Shown here in pieces: positions 31,287 to 42,136 of a stretch of 64,000 nucleotides of DNA. The position numbers were made by a program, and so were the translations under genes. The notes under the pieces were generated by a model, which had not been told where the DNA came from, did no database searches, and saw nothing but the letters and a program-made list of their open reading frames with translations. This stretch comes from Microglena sp. YARC. Lineage: Eukaryota; Chlorophyta; Chlorophyceae; Chlamydomonadales; Chlamydomonadaceae. Where the stretch lies: contig CM039463.1 in NCBI GenBank assembly GCA_022414725.1, positions 61,186,968-61,250,967 on the forward strand. The letters run 5' to 3'. How positions within the stretch are numbered: position 1 is the stretch's first letter; the number at the start of each line of letters is the position of its first letter.

Positions 31287-31326
31287 CAGTGCGCAGTCAT
31301 GGGGGTGGCTAGCTGGTCCTTCTTGT
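31287..31326 (+). pseudogene. Extra copy of gene A 3' end
   Basis: CAGTGCGCAGTCATGGGGGT then GGCTAGCTGG...TTCTTGTAA: 40 bp nearly identical to 29460-29500, including the stop codon. It lies 1.8 kb downstream of gene A. Confidence 0.65.
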
Positions 31327-31329
31327 AAG

Positions 31330-33440
31330 TGCAACCCGTTTTTATATTCTTTCGCTTGGGGATTAACATGAATATAAAAAAAAATTAAACATGTTTTAAA
31401 ACCTTGATTAAAACATGCATCTCCATAGAAGCCGAAGTCCTAGAACACTATTTTGATCCAAAGCCGTACATGACCCAAACTGCTCATAATCTATTCTGTG
31501 TGGCTTATTTTTTCTGCAAAGGTGTCAGCTAGGTGCGCAGCTAATTTCTGTCTGCATTCAAATCTGGCCGCGAGCATTCCTGCTCCGGAGGCTGGTAGCA
31601 GTACATGAGATAACGAAAAAGTATGTATTTCTTCAATTCGCCTCCCATCGTCCCAATCCCACCTCTCAACTTGAGAATTCACCCCCCAATCCCAAAACAA
31701 AATCTAACTTCAGATATGGATGTTTGAAGACAAATTGAAACAATGTATTTTTTGTGAGGTTTGAATTTTGTGAATTTTGTGATGCTTGATTTTTGAAAAT
31801 CCCATTGTTTTTGGAAAGTTATTCTACGTGTTATGAAGTAAAGTCTGGAGCTCAAAATGATGCTACTGCGCCTGTGCAGCTCCTTGCATGACTAAGGACA
31901 CCTATAAATGTAAATGATCAGTGTTGTGTGGCTCTATGAACTGCCGTACCGCCTGTACGCTATTTCCCACAAACTGCCATCACCATGACTTATAAGGGGA
32001 GATGTGCACTGTAGGTCTACGCACTTATTTTTTTGTGAAATTTGTTTTTAAGGCAAGATACTCTGATTCACTCCTTGCAAAACAGTGTGTCAACTCGGGG
32101 AAGCCCTAAGGAAAACAACGACCATGTTTCACTTGAGCTGGTTCCCACAACCTGAGTATTTAAAAGTGATCAAATTTGAGTATTTATATATTTAACTGTG
32201 TAGCAATAAATATTGTCCTTAGACTGGAGGTCATAGGCTCAAACCTTTTGATTCATGCTGATCCAAACTTATTTAGGCAGCTATGGAGATATAAGCGCCA
32301 TACGTACTCTCCTACCCTCTCACCTCTGCCCCCATCTCTAACTTTCTTCATTCTTCCAGCCCTTCAATAACAACGATCCTGCCAGCTATTCTGGCTAAGA
32401 GGTCAAAGGCCTCAGGAGTGACGCTTACGTGAATGGAGGAGGCCCCGCAAATGTAGGCTGTCTTCGACACCCTTGTCTGCACCGCTTTCTTTTTCTTAGC
32501 CGCTTCTAGGCTGCTCCTGCTTAAGTCTACTACTGAAAATCGGCGGTCTTCGGCCAGTCTTCAGCACCCTTGTCTGCACCCTTGCAGCACCCCTCTCACC
32601 CATAATGCACCATTCCAGGTCACGCTCAAAAGTCGTCGTCAAAAACTAAGTAGAGTTTCACAGTGACATATGAATTTGAATTTGAATAACCACGTATAAG
32701 AACCGATAGTTGGTAACATCATGATTATTAATTAGTTGATTAAAAACCTAATGGTTCAATTTCAGAGTTAGCTGAGCCAGAGAAAAAGTAGAGCTACTTG
32801 GAGAAAACAATCGGGCTCCAAAGTGTCTAATGTGATTTTACTGTCTAGCCAGCTAAGGCGTAGCTAAATAGGCTGAATAGACTAGCCCGACCTCAATATT
32901 GGGAAGGGCTCCAGCACGTGGGTTTAGCCGGTAACATCTTCTCCGGTTTGAGAAAGGATCTGTGTCATCAGAATCAATAAAAAACAGATCAATACATAAA
33001 TAGTACACCTTATAACAAGGCGTGAGGTTGATGGGGGGAGCCCGTTTGCTTGCACTGGGGGCAACCACCAACAGAAGCACCGATAAGAAAGTGCTCACTT
33101 GAGCCGGTGCCCTCAGGAGTAAGCTGCTTGTAGCACAAGTGCTACATTACGTAGCTTGGTGTTTTGGGGGTGCTACATTAGAGCCTCTTGGGTCCTCTTT
33201 TGAAGGCCTAAAAGCTGTCAGTAGCACCCCAATTTAGAAGGACTATCATTGGTTAGCTTCATTGGTTTGCAATTTAGAATGAAAGGATCTGTATTGGCAG
33301 TCCTTTTTTTCAGCTTTCTGTTGGTCCACTTGTGTAGCTGAAGTTACAACGCAAGCCTGATTTCGGGATTGTTGTGTAGCACGTTATAGAGAGCTGGCAC
33401 GAAGTCTGAAGTATCCCAAAAAAGAAACATTGGTACTGAG
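31330..33440. other. Intergenic, AT-rich, decayed repeats
   Basis: No gene seen. Holds minus-oriented copies of the A-box-like repeat (32857-32910), a worn gene A exon 10 fragment (about 32915-32965) and a copy of the 55-bp dispersed repeat (33020-33073). Otherwise AT-rich with no open frame over 80 codons. Confidence 0.45.
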
Positions 33441-33449
33441 CGGAGAATG

Positions 33450-33680
33450 CCTGTCATTGGCTTTTTCCCGGCTGCTTTTATTTTGGGCTATGCGTACAAA
33501 CTTTTAGGCAGGTCCTCTTGCTCGCTATTCAGCCAAAGTGGACGCAAGCTAGTGCACCTGGAAGCTGATGTTGGCTGTTCAGCACTGCTGAAATCTTTGG
33601 GCGTGGCCCAACAGCTGGCTCAGGGATATGCCTAGAAGCTGCAGCGCGTAGCCGAAAAGAAAAACAGTGTTTGTTCCGTT
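33450..33680. mobile_element. MITE-like element, diverged copy
   Basis: Shares with 44611-44811 and 53385-53540 the ends ...AGCTTCTAGGCA / TGCCTAGAAGCTGC..., and with 53385-53540 the internal GCTATTCAGCCAAAGT and GGAAGCTGATGT strings. The left end is diverged and no target duplicate is visible. Confidence 0.5.
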
Positions 33681-33689
33681 TGTTTACAT

Positions 33690-35870
33690 GGTCTATCAGC
33701 CTTCATGCTGCTGCTGACAGTCTGCCAGCGGAGTCAACATGGGTAGGATAGCATAACGCTATTACACCACACACGATCCGGAGTACATGCCGCTTGCCGT
33801 CTGCCAGCAGATTAAACATGGGTAGGATTGCATAATGCTACTACACCACACACAATCCAGAGTACAAGCTGCCATGACGCAGGCATATCTGATGGTGCTA
33901 GCTAGTGCATCTGAAAGCTGGTATGGCAGTCTGCAGGCTTATTTGAAGCCGCCATATGCACTGCACAATTGGGGGGTCTATGGTACCCTTTTCTGCACTC
34001 CTGCGAGCACTCTCGCCCATAATGCACCCTTTCAAGCCAAGTAAAAGGCTATAACATGTAGCAGATCACACAAAATTCAGAGTACAGGCTGAACTCACGT
34101 AGGCGTATTTCCTAGCGTTGGGTTTCTGAACAACCTTATCAACCCGCTTGCAATAGAGTTTCTAAACCATCGGTCGTTTGTCTCGAATGACAACTGCACA
34201 CCATGCTTGTATTGAAGGTGCTACATGAAGCACAAGTGCTTATAAATAACACTGATGCACATCATTAGCTGTTTGTTGATAGATGTATCTATGTTGGTGC
34301 AGTCCAGGGGTGGGCCAATTAGGCTACAGGGACTTGCCCTGCGAGAATGACAACTTCATGGGATAATGGGAATGCTTTTTTTCCTCATGCCTCAAGTTGC
34401 CCAGCAGGAGCTGCCTAGAAGGTACTCAAATTTTAAATTTGAATTTTACATGGTTTTCAGCCAACTCTGGGCTGCTCACCGTCTGACAATTCCAAGTCCC
34501 CCCGTGCGATACCCACGGAAACCAGGGACTCAGGGAGCATATTAAGCAGGTTGAACAGTTATAACACGTGTACCAGGTAAAGAAGCTGCCTGGAAGGTGA
34601 TAAAAAAGAGTGGAGGGGAAAGCTCTGAACTTTTGGGTACCTGGGTACACTAACACTCAGGCGCTTGTGGCTTAATTATACCTATGGCTTAATTATACCT
34701 CATTGGATTGGATTGGATTATTACGCTTGAGGAAGACTACCTTCCCAAGAGGTGAAGAGGTATGGTGTTGGAAGGAGGGGTTAAACACACAGCCTATGTT
34801 TAACCATCAGCCTGTTGATTGTGACCATCGGATTTTGTTTATGAATTGTTACATCGTTTCTCAGCCACTCAGCGGATTACGTTAGGCGCCAGATAAATTG
34901 GCGGCGAGGCAGGGTGGGGTATGGGGTTGATGTCGTTGTTGAAGGTGGTGGTGGTGGTGTGGCCATGTATTCAAGATTGCTTTTGTAGTCTCCGAGGGCC
35001 GGGACCACATACTTGCCTGTGGGGGGTACGGAGCAGGGTTGTGCAGGACGCAGCGTTCTGCGTCGCAGGACTCAACATGGGTAGGGTCCGTTGCGTCGCA
35101 GGCGCAGCTTTCGTAGGTTGGTTGCGTCGCAGACGCAGGTTCAGGATGTTAGTTGCGTATCACTTCATTACCATGCGTCTCACTGCGTCACCTGCCCGAT
35201 GAGAGTGTCTAAGTTAGGGTAGTGCAAGACACAGCGGACTCTCTGAGCCACATAATGGCCTCGAATTGACCTCGAATTTCAAATGCTCCATTTGGAGATT
35301 TCAGCATGAGACGCAGTGGGCCGGAATGTAATACAGTGGTGCAATCTAGTAACAAACTGACAATGGGACGAAATGAGGAGCATGGAGCGCAGTGAGATGA
35401 AATGAGACGTATGGGACGCAGTGAGACCCATGGGACGCATAGAGCAGCAGTTACTTAGTGAGGGGAAATAGGGGATTTGTGGGGCGCAGCCTAAGGATTT
35501 GAGTGCGTCCCAGGACGCAACTTACGAAACTGGATGCGTCCCTGGACACAACCTAACGAATTAGGGTGCGTCTCAGGGCGCAACGCCTGGGTCCGCTTTA
35601 AAACCCTGGTAGGAAGTGTTTGAAGTTGTCGTCAAACAAAAGAGCCCAACATAATTATGTGACCTAAAATTAGCGGCATTTTCAATTCTGGAGCAAATCA
35701 TGAATTGGCTGAAGTAACGTGCTTTGGCAGAATATTTGTAAATGAATTATTTGTCCATTTTGAAGCACATTCAGTATACCTGAAGCAGATATCGATCCTG
35801 GGCCGAGGCTCAAATGATATTATTTGCCTATGATTAAATAATTTAATGGGCAGGGATATGCATAAGGATG
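33690..35870. other. Intergenic, no gene seen
   Basis: Contains a local duplication (CATGGGTAGGAT...ACACAC(G/A)ATCC at about 33740-33785 and 33818-33862), an ATTGG pentanucleotide run (34700-34720) and scattered GACGCAG/GGGACGCA repeats (35040-35580). Confidence 0.45.
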
Positions 35871-35878
35871 TTGGCATA

Positions 35879-36030
35879 AACGTTAAAAATCGTGGCACCG
35901 ATGCCCAGGTGTAGAGTTTGGGAATGGGGAAACATTAAAAATCGTGGCAGCCGATGCCCAGGTGTAGAGTTTGTGAAGGTGGAAACATTAAAAATCGTGG
36001 CAGCCGATGCCCATGTGTAGCTTTTTACAA
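35879..36030. repeat. Tandem AAACATTAAAAATCGTGGC repeat
   Basis: Three units of about 51-52 bp beginning AAAC(A/G)TTAAAAATCGTGGC, then CCGATGCCCA and GTGTAGAGTTTG. This is a variant of the motif at the ends of the 14123-15405 insertion. Reverse-orientation relatives (CGATTATTAATGTTT) lie at about 37076-37125, so 35879-37125 may be another element of that family, about 1.25 kb. Confidence 0.6.
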
Positions 36031-37905
36031 GGTGGAAATATTATGTATCGGGCGTCCTTATTGGCTTGCCCGATGCCAGTATCGGGCAGGCTCATTAAAA
36101 GAAGTTTCGGGTAGGTTTGAGAGGGGGGTGGCTGAGGAGGGGAGGGAAGGCTTGGTGGCTGGGATGATATCAGCATCAACAACCATGAGCATGAAGAAAG
36201 CCTTCTCAGGGTCGGCATTGCTCTGACGGAGTTCGACTTCGACGGACGAGGCGGGGGAGAGGGGGAGTAGGGGGAGGGGGTGGAGCAGATGGAGGGGGGG
36301 AAGGGTGGGGACCTGAGAGGGGGAGAGGTGGGGGATGGGATCAGTAAATTATGGGCTCGGGCCTGGGCACATAAAACTGATACAACTGGGCATAAACTGA
36401 TAACTAGTACCAGGACTAGCACAACAAGTAATGTGATCGCACTCCTGGTGCTCAGAAGTCAGGTGTTGTAGTCTTCATCCCATCCCATTTGTACTGCAGA
36501 CAGTGAGCATATTTACGTGCTGACAGTTCAAGGCCATATTAACTTGCAGACGGTGAGCAGTCCTCAGGTTGATAATAATATATTAAATTACATCACTGGG
36601 GCACTTCTTCAAACTTTCTCATCGTTCTGGTACATGATCGCATTATGTACTCTATAGTTGACCCAAGCTGAATCGATTTTACAAGGCCTTTGGCTTGCAG
36701 CCATTTTGAAGGGAGTTGTTTTTAAACCGTGGACGTGTATTGCACTGCATTGCTGTGCTCGTGCAGGAATGTTGGCGGGGTACCCGATTTGGGCTCGAAC
36801 CATATTTGGAACTATAAGGCTATAACCCAACCTAGCAGACATTTGGCCGTACCTGAATTATTAAATGGGCTGCCAACTTATATGGCGCCTATGGTAGACA
36901 GTTTGAAGACTTGCCCAGGTCAATTGGATTCGATTGATTGAATTGGATTGGATTGTTACATGGTTTCAGCCAACTCTGGGCTGCTCGACGTCTTCAGACA
37001 GTTTAAAGACCGGACCTGCAGGCACTGTTTTTTCTTTTTGACTGTAAGAAGTAGCTTCTAGGCAGATCCCGTGGTTAATGTTATTTCTAAGTCCGATTAA
37101 TCGTGCACGCCCGATTATTAATGTTTATTTCCGATTTGGTCCATCGGGCTCCCAGGTATGTCAATGTATGTGTAATGTTTTCGAATTTCAGATCTCTGGG
37201 TGGAGCATCGCGCGTGTCATATACAGATATACTTAATGTTTATGGACTTCTGATGCTTGAGTGGAGAATCGCGCTGCCAGATACTTAATGTTTGTGGATT
37301 GTAGGTACCTGGCTGGAGCATCGCGCAGGTCATCCCCAGGTCTTGGTGACGTGGGCATCTGGGTGACATGGACGATGGACGGTCGAAATTCAAAAAGCTC
37401 AGAGGTCGACCACGAATTTCAAAATAATAACTGCCTGCGCCCCGTTTCCTAGGGCTGTCGAATAGAGGACCGGGATTTCTTTTGTGCCAACCACGTTTTG
37501 TTGCTAGTATTTGCCACAAAGGCTACTAGGATAGGTTGCCATGTATGATTTGTCTCATTGGTAACCAGGATTTGTGACCAGGATTGTTTTTTAGGGCAAC
37601 CAATTGTTGCTACCGTATGGTATTTGCCGCCAGGTCACAGACTAGCTGTTGCCTGCACGTGACTGCAGTACCTTGCAGTACGCATCCGACTTCCATATGA
37701 TTTCGCCTGTTGCGCGTATTAGCTATCTTCCCTTATATTCTTCTATTGAGTAAACAACTACGACTGAAAGGCAGCCATATACTTAATGTTTCTGTCCACC
37801 AAAGTCTACACTGACGGATGCGCAAAACGGATGCGCTGCATGCCCTAAGGGTTCGGGTTGAAATTGCATGCGCCCCACGCCACCTGTATATATTTATCAT
37901 CATCA

Positions 37906-38175
37906 CGTCACGTCACGTCACGTCACGTCACGTCACGTCACGTCACGTCACGTCACGTCACGTCACGTCACGTCACGTCACGTCACGTCACGTCACGTCA
38001 CGTCACGTCACGTCACGTCACGTCACGTCACGTCACGTCACGTCACGTCACGTCACGTCACGTCACGTCACGTCACGTCACGTCACGTCACGTCACGTCA
38101 CGTCACGTCACGTCACGTCACGTCACGTCACGTCACGTCACGTCACGTCACGTCACGTCACGTCACGTCACGTCA
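37906..38175. repeat. (CGTCA)54 pentanucleotide array
   Basis: 270 bp of perfectly pure CGTCA repeat, about 54 units with no interruption seen. Each junction makes ACGTCA/TGACGT, the core bound by many bZIP factors. The HVTSR open frames are artefacts. Flanks 36.0-37.9 and 38.2-39.3 kb show no gene. Confidence 0.95.
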
Positions 38176-39318
38176 CGTGCAGCTGTCACGCCACGTCACA
38201 CGCACGAGGGCAGCTACAAGGTTAGACAGACCACACACCGGACACCGCACACTACCCAAAAATAAACCCAAGTTACATCGGGGATCAAAAATCCAAACGG
38301 TCACATTTTTTTTTTTTTTTACTTCTTTCGGCTTCTTTATTTATTTTAATTTATTATTTGTATTTCACCCCTTGTCAGCAGGGTTGTCCATAGCCCTCCA
38401 GTATTGTACGTGATGCACAGCCCCCCGGCCCCCGTATTTAACACCTTCCCCTGTCAAAATGTGCGTACAAACTTTTGAAACCACGGAAACACGCATGTCT
38501 GAAAAATGTGGGTGAAAACATGCACATCACAAATTCCCAATTACTGTGTGCGTGGAAACACGCACTCTCCTGTCCGGAGACTTGGAAACTCCATGCTACC
38601 GGGTACCCATACTGCTGCATCGCCCGTTCCTGAAGTAGGCACCCCGGGACCCAACAATCGCCAGTCACCAGATTGGGCGGATTTAGGAAGCTGAATGCCG
38701 CTGAATGACCAGATTTTATTACCGCCCTCCAGCCGCCCTCAATTTTTCAGCCCTCAATGTTTCGCCCTCAATGTAGCATAGACTCGACGGTTACACCGGT
38801 TAGACTGGTAGGAGTTACCGTCACGTCGATCCGGAGGGGCCTACCCGCCAGCCACCACCGAATAAACCGGAGGAATTTGAATTTTCGCAGGAATTTCAAA
38901 ATGTAGCAAATCTCGACCCAAATGTAGGCAGTTGTGCCTGCTCGCGAGGTAGCAACAGAACCAGGCTACCTGGGCTACCCCGGGTACCCTCGGAGTAGCT
39001 TCCCCCCTCCGACGACCAGAGCCTCCGGCGGCCTCCGGCCCAAACCACCTGACGATGCCGCATGATCGTTTCCGACCCACATGAACTGCCACCAGAACTG
39101 CCACGTCCCCTGCACTTGTTTCCGGTCGACATCAACGTACGTTGTACAGACGCCTTTGGATCAAGTAAAATAAACGTTCGTGACTAATCTCCAGGCAGGC
39201 GGTACCACGCCCACAATCTTACTCTTCTCTCAACTGGCACTTCCTCGCACATTCTTCTTAGATCCGATGCTTCTCTAGCTTCCTGCGATCTCCTGAGTGA
39301 GCGAGCCAGCCTTTAACA

Positions 39319-39570
39319 ATGGCCGAAGATCATCCTCACCAGTTCGAAAATAGAGTGTTCCAAAATGTGCTGCTATCGGCCAAGCGCCCTGGTAGTGCGC
39401 CCTCGCAGATGGATGAACTCCCCGGGAGTCCGATGGCTTCAATTAGAGCTGAAGTGGTGGACCAGTCGGTGCAGCAGGAACACCAACCTCAGATTGGCGC
39501 TGCAAATTCCTCGGAGCTAGTGACTGAGGAAAACCTGCGCGCTTATCTTGCTGATCCAGAATACGTACAG
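39319..39570 (+). CDS. Gene B exon 1
   Basis: 84 codons from ATG 39319 (context ACAATGG). Encodes [16 protein letters not shown]... and ends [12 protein letters not shown], phase 0, donor CAG|GTGATT. In plant Pumilio proteins the similar phrase (a Leu-rich 'RSDPAY' stretch) precedes YYSN-NLNPRLPPP, as it does here across the intron. Confidence 0.85.
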
Positions 39571-42072
39571 GTGATTATAAGCGGGTGTGCACCCCTGTAG
39601 GCTCATTGCAGTCAAATGCAGATGAGGCCTGCAATTTTTGCCTTACATCTGCATGTATGCCTGCAATCGAGCTTGAGCTCTAGCCCATGCCTGCAGCCAT
39701 GAAAATACAGCTGATGCTTTCCGCTTGCGTACAGTGCCATGTAACGACGTCTCTTCTTGTGCCTACAGTTTTACTACGCCAACCGGAATATCAATCCCAG
39801 GTTACCTCCCCCTCTCTCCCCAGGGGTAGGGCGGAATCAGTTTCGAGCTAATTTTTCTGGACCCGATACAAGCAGCCTGGCCGATGTAAGTAATGTTGCA
39901 CTGCGCCCAACCCCATGGATTTGGCGTTTTCTTGCCGGGTATTAGTGTTCGCAGTCCTGTGCCGCCCTGTCGTTGCTCTTTCCAAACTCCACCACATTGT
40001 GGTGACCACACATCCCAGTCTCTCACATGTTGGTCTCTTTATCCGCCCATGCTTCAACCTTGGGCAGTTAGGCTGCCATGCATGAGAAGCTGCCAGGCCT
40101 GTGTCACCCTGTCCTTGCTCTCTCCAAACTCCACCCCAACTCCCAGTCTCTCAAATCTTGGTCCCTTTATCCGCTGCTGCTGTAACCTGATTTGAACCTT
40201 CGGATATTTAACCTTGGGATGGGTCATGCTGCCATGCCACAACGTGTATCTCGAGGATTGGGGGGTACATATATTTACTAAGGATATTTCTGCCCTCCTC
40301 GCAATCTATCATCTCTTTACTACTTAGCTGAGACCGGCAGTTCCTCGCATGGGGGTGGGTTAGAATCCTGGTGGGTTGGGGCGCACAATCATGTCCAGAT
40401 CTGCTTGTGCCATCTAGATGTGAGCCAATCAGATACCTAAGCCTCCTTTCTAGTTGCTAAACCGGCAGTTCCCCACATGTGTGTGAGTTAGAATCCTGGT
40501 GGGTTGGGGCGCTCATTCATATTCAGATCTGCTTGTGCCATCTGGATATGAGCCAAGCAGATACCTTAGCCTCCTGACTAGTTGCTAAACCATATCCAGA
40601 TCTGCTTCTGCCATCTCCTTGTCAGGTCATTGATCACGCCTTGATCCACATCATTGACAACCCTAGTCATGTCCCTACTCATGTCCTTGACAAGCCTAGA
40701 GAAGAAACAAAAACTAAAAAAGTCTATGAACAGCATCAAGCCAATGAAAAACATCATCTTCTTGACAAGCCTATGTACACCATCCTAAACACAGCACATC
40801 ATAATTCACAAAGCTATTAAAAGCCGATGCCCTGGATCATCTACATCCACCTCATTCTCCTGCCCCACTACACGCTTATGCAGGCGCTAGCTGGTACAGG
40901 GGACCCCCAAACTGCATTGTCTGTGCTGCTGGATGCTGCCGCACAGCTATCAATGGTGGTGAGTGCCTGAGTTGGGTTGTTCTGCTGTCTGCGGTGGTGA
41001 GTTGGGTTGTTCAGCTGTGTGTGGTGGTGAGTTAGGTTGTTCAGCTGTGTGTGGTGGTGAGTTGGGTTGTTCAGCTGTGTGTGGTGGTGAGTTGGGTTGT
41101 TCAGCTGTGTGTGGTGGTAAGTTGGGTTGTTCAGCTGTGTGTGGTGGTGAGTTGGCTCGTTCAGCTGTGTGTGGTGGTGAGTTGGGTTGTTCAGCTGTTG
41201 GTGCATTTTTGGATGGTTGTAATGTACAAAGCATGAAACCGTGTACCCATGCAACCATCCAACCAACCTTAGGCTGTCCGTCCGTAGGTGCACGGTGTGT
41301 GATTGCTGTCTTGACATGCCATCCTGGGACCATGCAACTTTGGGCTTTTTTCTTGATTCTTTGCAGCATTGCTCTATAGCTTGTACCCTGTGATTGGCTT
41401 GGCTTGGCTTGGCTCGTAAATGCTCTATATCTCAAACTAACTGCACTTTCTTCACACATCAGGATTCAGCATCTGTGCCTGCCTCTGGATCCTCTCGGGG
41501 CGGATCCTTCAATGTGGTGTGTAACTAAAAGCTATGCGTGTGTGTGTGCGTGTGTGTGTGCGTGTGTGGAGGTGTTTGTGTGTGTTTGTTTGGGGATGTG
41601 TGTGTGGAGGTGTGTGGAGGTGGAGGTGGAGGGTGTGTGTTTTTTGTTTTATGGGGGTGGGGTGGGGTGTGTGTGTGTGGGGTGGGGGGGGGTGGGGGGG
41701 TAGAGGTGAATCTAATTAGATAGGAGAGATAATTAACCCTGTCCTAAACCCATTATCACTCCGTCTGTATGGCTTCAACCGCCACTGTACAGCCGCACAT
41801 CAACAGCACACCTCACTGTACAAACGCTCATCAATGTTTTGCACACGCAGCATACTGGACGTATTCAAGCCTGATGTTCGTCGTTCCCTTCCAATTTCTT
41901 GTGGACCAGATCTTGTATGGCTCGTTAATAGCCCCTCTGGGTAATCTAGAACTGCCCTTATCATTGGAGGTTGGGCAAGTCCCTTCAGCTCAATTGGCTA
42001 CCACCGAACTGTAACATACAGGCAGACTGACAGGCCGATAGACAGGCAGACAAACAGACAGACAGACAGACT

Positions 42073-42136
<64 letters not shown>

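Noticed and set aside
37818..38413. Open frames of HVTSR repeats as proteins
   Set aside because: A pure CGTCA array is open in three frames; composition only.
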